Shown piece after piece: positions 17,121 through 23,066 of a DNA stretch of 23,066 nt. A program made the position numbers and the translations under genes. The stretch's first letter is position 1. Every line of letters starts with the position of its first letter. The notes under the pieces were generated by a model that was given only the letters and a program-made list of their open reading frames with translations, was not told the DNA's origin and made no database searches. The stretch comes from Mortierella sp. BCC40632. Lineage: Eukaryota; Mortierellomycota; Mortierellomycetes; Mortierellales; Mortierellaceae. The DNA lies in the NCBI GenBank assembly GCA_011634665.1, contig WAEK01000053.1, forward strand, positions 1-23,066, written 5' to 3'.

Positions 17121-17643
17121 TGAGAATTATTGAAACCATTTTGGCGCCCACTGTAACTGACACTGGTCGCAGTAGCTACGATTTTAGCCCTTTCCAAGAG
17201 GTGGACAACTTGGGGCTGCGGAGCCATCTGGTCTGCATGCCCCTCAATAGATAGTAGATGAATAAATACTTGAGCAGGCTCTTGTTTGCTCCCGGTCGTT
17301 TTCTTCCTTTTTGTTTTGTTCCCTGTTGACTTTTGAAAGTAGGATGCGTCCACCCTTCCCCTTTCTTTTTTGTAGAAGCTTGATTTAGCTTTGTGCTGCC
17401 TTCCGCTCGTTTCATGCCATTGAAGAGCTCGTGGCGACCGTTGGTAGCATGGCGCTTCTGATGTAAAGACTCTTCTCGTTCCGATCCCCTTCATTCTTTC
17501 CTTCCTTCCTGGCTGTTGTTCCCCACCCTGAGCAATCCTATGACTCTCATTCATTGGCCCTCGACCAGATGACCGTCCCTTTGCCTCCCCTCTCCTTTGA
17601 GCATCCCCGTGTGTCTTTGGAGCAAGGAGCTACAGCACAACGT

Positions 17644-17879
17644 ATTGTCAGAGGGGTGTCGAGTCATAAGGCGGGATGGGTAGCTGGCGGCCTCACTAAT
17701 AAACGGTAGCCTATTGATGAGGTTACCTAGACCAGAAAGGTTCAAATCAAGTCGAAAGGACAGATGTGGAGTTATATAGAATTCACCTCTGAGATATGTA
17801 TGTAGAGTTATGGATATCAACTCAGATATGTATCGAGCAGGATGGATATCGAATCTGATAAAATATAACGAGGATGAAT
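17644..17879. other. Unassigned spacer
   Basis: No gene recognised. A minus-strand reading frame runs through from the minisatellite and includes RLMTRHPSDN, which recalls the DIRS RT ending (LPARLMTRHL), but only a few residues match. I treat it as unassigned. Confidence 0.4.
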
Positions 17880-18400
17880 GAAAGTAGGATAGAAGTCGGA
17901 TAAAAGTGAACTCGGGTAGAACTCGGATAGAAATCAAAATGAAAGTCGGATGAAAGTCGAATGAAAGTCGGATGGAGTCGAATGAAAGTCGGATGAAAGT
18001 CGGATACAGGTCGAATGAAAAATCGAATCGAATGAAAGTCGAATCGAATAAAAGTCGGATCGGATGGACACTGCTGGGAACCGAGTCGGATGGAATCGAG
18101 TCGGATGGAAATCGAATCGAATGAAATTCGAGTCGATTGAATTTGATATTCGACAAAAGGTCGGATCGAATGAACACTATATTCGTATCCGAAAAAAAGT
18201 CGGATCGGATACGGATCGAATATCGAATGTCGAATATTCGTGAAACGCTGTCTGTCAGTATTGAAGAACCGCGAATAAATATCGAATGAATTGAAGCAAT
18301 GTTGAAAAGGCTCTTGGACTTTGTGAAAGTTGAAAAAAGCTATGCTCTATCGGAGAGGAGTCGGATAGGAGTCGGATGAAAGTCGAATGGTCGGATAGAC
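17880..18400. repeat. Degenerate GTCGGATGAAA minisatellite with dyad core
   Basis: Repeated 10-12 base words such as GTCGGATGAAA and GTCGAATGAAA are tandem from about 17880 to 18160 and again at 18355-18400. Between them, 18176-18253 holds ATTCGTATCCGA and its near-inverse TCGGATACGGATCGAAT, ending GAATATTCGTGAAACGCTG. The inverse of that end, CAGCGTTTCACGAATATTCG, resembles hAT termini. The minus-strand open frame across it (17551-18177) is repeat-derived (Phe, Arg, Ser, Asp) and probably not a gene. About 100 bases at 18260-18355 are unassigned. Confidence 0.65.
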
Positions 18401-18405
18401 GTCGG

Positions 18406-18474
18406 TGCAACAGTAAGGGGTCAGAAGAGCTGCTGTTTATTTGAGGGGAGGGAGGGTCTATTTATACTGGTACA
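18406..18474 (-). repeat. Candidate 3' LTR of chromovirus 3 (about 69 bp)
   Basis: On the minus strand a purine tract (AAAAGGAAAAGG, 18475-18487) is followed by TGTACCAGTATAAATAGACC and, 69 bases from that start, by an end at GTTGCA. It contains TATAAATAG (18458-18466) and AATAAA (18436-18441). The chromodomain reading frame ends inside it (stop near 18421). Without the 5' copy, the size is a hypothesis. Confidence 0.4.
18436..18466 (-). promoter_or_regulatory. LTR core: TATAAATAG then AATAAA
   Basis: TATAAATAG, a C-rich spacer of 16 bases, then AATAAA, on the minus strand. Same layout as in the other two gypsy LTRs of the window. Confidence 0.5.
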
Positions 18475-18487
18475 CCTTTTCCTTTTA
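18475..18487 (-). other. Polypurine tract of chromovirus 3
   Basis: The minus strand reads TTTTAAAAGGAAAAGG directly before TGTACC. This is the expected place for the plus-strand primer of reverse transcription, and it overlaps the codons after the chromodomain. Confidence 0.45.
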
Positions 18488-18700
18488 AAAATCCAACCCA
18501 TTATCTTTTTAAATTTTTCTACTAGATCGGGGCAATGCTCTGGGTTCTTGACTGGTTCCCAGGTATCGTCTTCTCTAGTGTATCCCTTCCAGCGAACTAG
18601 GAATTGGTGTTGCCTCCTGTGCCTTCGGTACTCCAACACTTCTTCTACCTCGTACTCCTCTTCGCCGTCGACTATCTCGGGGTCGGGTCGTGGAGGAGTC

Positions 18701-19800
18701 TAGCTCAAGGTCCTCTGGTGAAGGGGTGGTAGTGTCTGAACCTGTCCACATGGAAGACATCGTGGATTTTCATGGCGGGAGGCAGTTCAACCTTGAAAGT
18801 AACAGGTGAGTGCTTTTCCAGGAGGGGGAATGGTCCAATAAAAGCGCTGTTGCAGCTTTTCGATGATCTTGTGCTGTATGCTGGGATGGTGATGTTCTCT
18901 GCGTTCAGCATGATCATATCACCAACTTTGTAGTCATGGTCCACGCTTTTGTATTTGCATTCCACTCCTGGTTCTCTTGTGCCAAACGGATATTTTCCTG
19001 GGCTATTTGGAGGCTGGAGGACTGAGCGTTGACAAAAGTCATCCCACTTGGTACACTGGTTTCCGTAGGTTGGAGAAAAGAGATGAGGGAGTCTAGGGTG
19101 GTAGCCCATGGTCAGAAAGAAGGGCAGTATCCAGTGGTAGGGTTGACCGAGTTGTTGTATGCAAATTCGGCAGCAGACAAAAAGAGGTCCCAGTTGGTCT
19201 GCTTTTGATCGACAAATGCTCGTAGTATTGATGAGAGTGTCCTAATTGCTCGCTCCGACTGTCCATCTGTCTGGGGGTGGAAAGCTGTCGACATAGCCAA
19301 CTTAACATTCATGAGCTTGTGCAGTTCCTGCCAGAAGTGACTGCAGAACTTGGTGTCGCGGTCTGAGACAATGGTCGTAGGCATCCCGTGTAGTCTGAAT
19401 ATATTGTCGAAAAATATCCTTGCAGTGTCGGCTGCTGTATCCGTAGTCTTACAAAGGGGCAAAAGTGGACTTGCTTCGACAATTTATCAACAAATACTGC
19501 GATTGCGTCATATCCTCGAGGAGTCTTGGGTAGATTAACTGCAAAGTCCATTGTCACGGTTTCCCATCGTTGTCCGGGTACTGTCAAGGGTTGGAGTAGT
19601 CCTACTGGTCGATGGTTGCTAGGCTTATTGCGCTGACAGCTCTCACACGATTGCACATAAAGCCTGGTGTCCCTCGCGATCTTGGGCCAGAAGGCAATCC
19701 CTTCTTATCTTGTCATATGTCTTGTCGAATCCCAAGTGTCCTGCTATGGCGGAGTCGTGGGCATCATGTAATAGATCGAGACGAATGTCAGCTTTGCGAG
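18701..19800 (-). pseudogene. Integrase of chromovirus 3
   Basis: Zinc finger: LLHDAHDSAIAGHLGFDKTY (about 19715-19775), then CESCQRNKPSNHRPVGL (19600-19650). Catalytic acids: Asp at 19546-19548 (TMDFAVNLPK), Asp at 19361-19363 (VSDRDTKF) and Glu at 19253-19255 (DGQSERAIRTL). EFAYNNSVNPTTGY follows. The C-terminal tail (19109-18705) has YKVGDMIMLN and FIGPFPLLEKHSPVTFKVEL, the GPY/F module, ending HDVFHVDRFRHY. Frames change near 19460 and 19110, so the protein is split into three open parts, but all key residues are present. Confidence 0.85.
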
Positions 19801-20420
19801 GAATACATAGCAAGGTGTCACCCCGGCGTAAAACATAAAAGCAAATCCTTCTTCAGATGGTAGCGTGGGGGTGGACTTCCCTGGAGAGGCAGCTTTCATA
19901 GATCGACTTCAGACAAGGATCGGTCATATAGCCTTCTATCAGGCGCTGCCTAATACCTGGGTCAAGCGAGACCTCCACTGAATTAATTGTACAGGGCGGG
20001 TCATTTTTTTTTTAGATCGGGGCGTCGTGATAGAGCATCAGGAACAATGTTGTCGGCTCCCACGCTTATAGCGGGTGGAAATCATACTCTTGTAATAGCT
20101 CCATCCATCGGGCCTGTCTTTTTGGTGAGTTTGGGCTGGGTTGGAAAGTGGCGGAGAGTGGCGTGATCGGTGTTGACAGTGAACTTCTTTCCATCAAATA
20201 ATAGCGCCAAGTTCTAAGTGCATGGACAACGGCCAATAGCTCCTGTTCATGTGTTGGATAATTGCGTTCGGCAGGGGTTCATTTTTCTTTGAGGTGAAGG
20301 CAACTGGTCTCCATTGTCCTGAATCGTCCTTTTGGGATAATACGGCTGCCACGGCGAATCCAGAAGCGTCAGTTTCCACAATGGTTGCGCGATCAGGGTC
20401 GTAAATAATGAGAACTGGTG
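19801..20420 (-). pseudogene. RNase H and connection of chromovirus 3
   Basis: RNase H begins with IVETDASGFAVAAVLSQKD (first Asp at 20368-20370), continues WRPVAFTSKK and, after a frame change, with LELGAII-type sequence. It ends KRQARWMELLQEYDFH (about 20090-20140) and DNIVPDALSRRPD (about 20005-20050). The linker toward the integrase (19900-19985) reads SLDPGIRQRLIEGYMTDPCL, homologous to chromovirus 2. The stretch is broken by indels around 20100 and 20190. Confidence 0.8.
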
Positions 20421-21300
20421 CTTTAGTCATGACGTCTTTGAGCGAGAGGGAAAGCCTTGTTCTCCTCATCTCCCCACTTGAACGGTTTTCCTTCTCCGGT
20501 AGTGCTGTTAGTGGTAGAGCAATGTCAGCAAACCCTTTGATGTATTGCTGATAAAACTGAAGCAAGACCAATGAACTGTTGTACGTCTTTCTGCTTCTCA
20601 GGGGGTAGGCCATTCCTGGATAGCCTTGATCAAACCACCGTTGGGCTTGATACCGTCCTTGGAGATGATATGGCCGAGGAACTCGGTCTCTTCTTGAAAA
20701 AGAATGAACATTTGCTGAGCTTTGCATAAAGTCTATTCTTGCGGGTAATTCAAGGACTTTTCGGATGTGTTCTAGGTGGTCTTCTTTTGTCTTGGAGAAT
20801 ATTAGAATGTCGTCAAGATAAATAACAATGCATTTGTCGAGAGTGGGTCCATAGCCTTTTCGCATCATTGCCGAAAGCAGCAGGGGCGTTGGTCAATCAA
20901 AAAGGAATAACATTAAATTCAAAGTGGCCATATCTGCATCGGAAAGCCGTCTTGTGCGTATGAGGGGGCCATAGATGCGCTGTTGGTGATAGCCAGACAT
21001 TAGATCCAGCTTGGTAAAAGTACTTGGAGTCTCGGATCCTATCAAGGAAAGCTCATCGATGCGTGGAAAAGGGGTGCCTGTTTTTCTTTGTGATACGGTT
21101 CAATCCCCGGTAGTCGACACACATACGCAATGTACCTTCTTTCTTCTTCACAAAAGGACAGGGGGCACCATATGGAGAATACTTGGCTTGATGAATCCCT
21201 TTTTCAATAGCTCATCAAGTTGCTTACGAAGCTCATCCAGTTCGGCAATTGAAAGACGAATAACAGGTCGAACAGGGGGTCGGCTGTTGGGTCAGTCTCG
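20421..21300 (-). pseudogene. pol: Reverse transcriptase of chromovirus 3
   Basis: The N-terminal part reads [16 protein letters not shown] sequence then YSPYGAP and [11 protein letters not shown] (about 21125-21235), followed by a V-D-Y-R-G-L-N block. Catalytic YLDD is at 20809-20820 (CIVIYLDDILIFSKTKEDHL). Downstream are KVLELPARIDF and, in other frames, the FLGHIIS block, then FYQQYIKGFADIALPLTAL (about 20500-20560), the thumb-to-RNase H join. Numerous frame changes between 20600 and 21200 break it. This is the polymerase that would copy the element RNA. Confidence 0.8.
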
Positions 21301-21560
21301 ATGTGCATTTCAAAAAATCGCCTCTGTCCGGTGGGGAGGCCATCAGGAAGTGTTTTGGGGAAACACGTCGGGTACTCTTCAGGATCGGGGTCACTTCAGG
21401 AGGTGTCTCTTTTTCTGCCTCATTGGGAGCGAGGTTGACCAGTGCCATAAATACCCTCACTTCCTGGATTTGGGTCATCATGGGTGGAAGTTGATGGGGC
21501 TCAAGACAAATTCATCGGTGGTACGGGTAAGTGATGGGGCGTCTGACTCCGAACAGCACC
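21301..21560 (-). other. Protease-RT linker of chromovirus 3
   Basis: The minus-strand frame 21481-21233 encodes MMTQIQEVRVFMALVNLAPN followed by an acidic, proline-rich stretch. It lies between protease and RT, as expected for the RT N-terminal extension; no separate domain is seen. Confidence 0.5.
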
Positions 21561-21930
21561 AGAATACCTTATTGCCATTGTGTCGGAAGTGTAAAGTCGT
21601 TTGTCTGCCAGTTGATACGGGGGTTGATCCGTGTGAGCCAAGGTTTTCCGAGGATTAAGTCGTACTTTGATAACTTGTATTCGATTGCATCGATGAAGTC
21701 ATCATACTTGTCTCGTTGTAGTTGAATAGTGCATGCATTCGCCGCGAATGATGCAGAGCCGCAATGATGCAGAGCCGTTTGGGAGGACAATAGGGATAGG
21801 GTCGATTGAGGTGGTGGGAATGGAGTGTTTTCTTTCTGAAAAAGTAGCTGATGACATTACCTTCAGCACCACCGTCGATCAATATTTTTTTGCTGGGTGA
21901 CCATTCACAGAGCCAATGAATGTCAGCAGA
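21561..21930 (-). pseudogene. Retropepsin-like protease of chromovirus 3
   Basis: The active-site block reads KKILIDGGAEGNVISYFF, with Asp at 21874-21876. The motif is DGGA where most relatives have DSGA. After a frame change the second half (21790-21569) reads DDFIDAIEYKLSKYDLILGK then PWLTRINPRINWQTNDF. LILGKPWL...NP-I-W is the standard C-terminal signature of chromovirus proteases. An imperfect tandem duplication GCCGCAATGATGCAGA/GCCGCGAATGATGCAGA at about 21740-21775 may be what broke the frame. Confidence 0.75.
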
Positions 21931-22370
21931 GTCCGTTCTGCGTCCTTGAGAGACAAGAACAAAGCTTAATCTTTTTCGGCTTTTTGATTTCTTTTGTATC
22001 CTTGGAGGGAGGAGTCTAAAGACGAGGGAGCAAGTGGGTCCAGGTCCCACCGTCGCACACGAGTTTGTCTTCTCACTGACAAAGTCAGATTGAGGGGTCC
22101 GAAAACATGTGGTCAGGGGTTGGGGGTAGGTCAGGGTCTTTCTTACATAATAGGGGGAGTTTTCAATAGGAGGAGGTGGGGTAGTGAGGTGGAGTGGATT
22201 ACAAACAATTTTATTCTCCGTATTTTTAATACTTAACTCTGAACTACTTGCACTCCCCTGTCCAGAAACAAGGAGGAGGGAGCTTCAGCGGCCGGGTCCT
22301 GGACTAATCCCGGTCGCTCGAGGCTTTTTCCCGACTCCGCGGGAGCCGGTGCCCTCATCGGTCGCTATGT
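21931..22370 (-). other. gag-protease linker of chromovirus 3
   Basis: Minus-strand frames contain a Lys/Arg/Ser-rich segment (PPRIQKKSKSRKR, about 21975-22020) and then low-complexity G/C-rich DNA. No domain is recognised. It is probably the polyprotein linker with decay; 22090-22300 shows nothing further. Confidence 0.4.
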
Positions 22371-23066
22371 TATTCACATGCCGACCGCCATTTTTACCTG
22401 GGCACTCATTTGCGCGGTGTCCATCACGGCGGCGCGAAGCAAGCACCCCTGGCCATGAGCTTTTTTCCTTTCGGTGTCAATTAATTTTTGGGAGGGGGCT
22501 TGAGCCTTGGAGGTGTCGTCGGAGGGCATTGATCTCCATTCGAGATTATCGATCTCCATCGGGTTGGGGCCAGATGCTGGAGCCTGCATTTGTGCTGCCA
22601 CAAGCGGAAGCTTGGGTTGTCACGAATCCCGACTGGTTATTCCTTGGGTTGTCTGGTGTGTAGTTTGGTACACTCTGTCGTACTGCTCTTGGCTGCCTCG
22701 AGTTGGTAGATATTCAAAACCCTGGTGATCATGAGAGCTCTGAGGGAGTTGCTGTAAGTTCTTGGGGCATCCTTCCAAAAAGGAGACGTGTGCAAACTTC
22801 TCCCAGCTCGGCTTTGGTAAAGTCCGAGGTGGCATCGGCGAGAGCCGTAAGAGGGAGGCGCTTGGTTTTCAAGCGACATGAGCATCAACAGTAGTGGTCA
22901 TTTCAAGAGTCGCGCCAGTCTTGATCACGCAACGTGGTCAAAGTCGGAGGGGATGTAAGCCGCTTGAGATTTTTCTCAAACTCGGCAAAGTCAGCATCAT
23001 CGGCGAGACCGGAACCGTCGAACCATTGTCCTGCTGCATCGCCTAGAGAGCTTGGCGACCACTGTC
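22371..23066 (-). pseudogene. gag: gag of chromovirus 3, 5' end outside window
   Basis: At the right edge the minus strand reads GDAAGQWFDGSGLADDADFA then EFEKNLKRL (about 22975-23040), the conserved W-F...F gag core. After a stop near 22905, frames resume with PRTLPKPSWEKFAHVSFLEG and LPQSSHDHQGFEYLPTRG (22835-22700). A CCHC knuckle follows at about 22396-22440. Its GRRDGHRANECPG half is clear (22396-22434), while the first two cysteines are a frame away because of a duplicated or deleted base near 22440. Gag forms the particle shell and binds RNA. Confidence 0.7.

Larger units (their letters stand above)
15525..17153 (-). mobile_element. Tc1-like (DD34E) transposon, 1629 bp
   Basis: Both ends are present: CAGTTGGCGCCAAAATGGTT on the left, and on the right the inverse of CAGTGGGCGCCAAAATGGTT. 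About 25 bases of terminal inverted repeat agree with one mismatch. TA flanks both sides (15523-15524 and 17154-17155). The empty site is seen in copy A of the surrounding repeat, which proves the TA duplication. The interior codes a minus-strand transposase with several small indels. About 320 bases between the transposase start (16808) and the right end have no gene. Confidence 0.9.
15513..17639 (-). mobile_element. TGT...ACA repeat, copy B, split by Tc1-like element
   Basis: The first 12 bases (15513-15524, TGTCGTGTAGTA) and the rest (17156-17639) join to a 496 bp unit matching copy A. It is flanked by ACGT on both sides (15509-15512 and 17640-17643). The Tc1-like element lies at the TA that reads TGTAGTAACTGACACTGG without interruption in copy A (14395-14412). 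The minus-strand frame MNESHRIAQ (17554) is broken here by indels. Confidence 0.7.
18421..18700 (-). pseudogene. Chromodomain of chromovirus 3
   Basis: The minus strand reads EEEYEVEEVLEYRRHRRQHQ, then FLVRWKGYTREDDTWEPVKN, then PDLVEKFKK. This is a complete chromodomain, with the three aromatic cage positions visible (Tyr in EYEVE, Trp and Tyr in RWKGY). The domain is in one open frame (18639-18421 with upstream codons). It is expected to steer the integrase to heterochromatic histone marks. The linker to the integrase tail at 18690-18710 is frameshifted. Confidence 0.85.
18406..23066 (-). mobile_element. Ty3/gypsy chromovirus 3, minus strand, cut by right edge
   Basis: Read leftward from 23066: gag, CCHC knuckle, protease, RT, RNase H, H2C2 finger, integrase core and tail, chromodomain, then a probable very short LTR. 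The order is that of Ty3/gypsy chromoviruses. The 5' LTR and gag start lie beyond the window. The frame is broken repeatedly by short indels. It is closely related to chromovirus 2 at 12.5-14.3 kb. Confidence 0.85.

Noticed and set aside
17660..17700. DIRS RT ending (RLMTRHPSDN) on the minus strand
   Set aside because: Only about six residues fit and nothing upstream resembles RT; chance is likely.
17551..18177. 208-codon minus-strand frame with FIRxxSDSxxS repeats
   Set aside because: Produced by the GTCGGATGAAA minisatellite; composition follows the repeat and no domain is present.

Overview
The window looks like a fungal transposable-element graveyard. I found no cellular gene, tRNA, rRNA or CRISPR array. 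Nearly everything recognisable is a retrotransposon or DNA transposon, most of it broken by small indels and stops. The mix (Ty3/gypsy chromoviruses with C-terminal chromodomains, a DIRS-type reverse transcriptase, a Tc1-like DD34E element, a hAT transposase) fits a repeat-rich fungus. DIRS plus Tc1 points, with modest confidence, to an early-diverging lineage such as Mucoromycota; no host gene is present to confirm this.

Layout, left to right. 1-1633: unassigned, with an old diverged copy (about 880-1130) of a repeat seen again at 14-17 kb. 1634-9264: one end-to-end Ty3/gypsy element (+) with two ~700 bp LTRs, a primer-binding-site candidate, gag with a CCHC knuckle, protease, RT, RNase H and integrase, all frameshifted. 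9262-11631: a mosaic in which a short Copia-like RT scrap, a DIRS RT fragment (+) and a C-terminally cut hAT transposase (-) are joined through two copies of one TIR element (9355-10036, which carries a minisatellite, and 10622-10766, a near-perfect hairpin). 11652-12454: an 803 bp foldback element with ~248 bp arms. 12455-14306: the 3' part of a chromodomain gypsy element (+) ending in a short LTR.

14390-17639: three copies of a ~500 bp TGT...ACA repeat, each flanked by an identical 4 bp direct repeat (GCGT, GCGT, ACGT). The third is split by a 1629 bp Tc1-like element inserted at TA. 17644-18405: mainly a degenerate GTCGGATGAAA minisatellite. 18406-23066: a second chromodomain gypsy element (-), related to the one at 12.5-14.3 kb, running off the right edge within gag.

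How they relate: this is a nesting history rather than a working pathway. The insertion order can partly be read: the ~500 bp repeat came before the Tc1-like element, and the 12.5 kb gypsy element came before the foldback element. The strongest second-look signals are the TIR-element junction mosaic, the 4 bp-flanked TGT...ACA family, the TATA-to-AATAAA module shared by three gypsy LTRs, and LTRs that differ mostly by indels, which may partly reflect uncorrected long-read errors.
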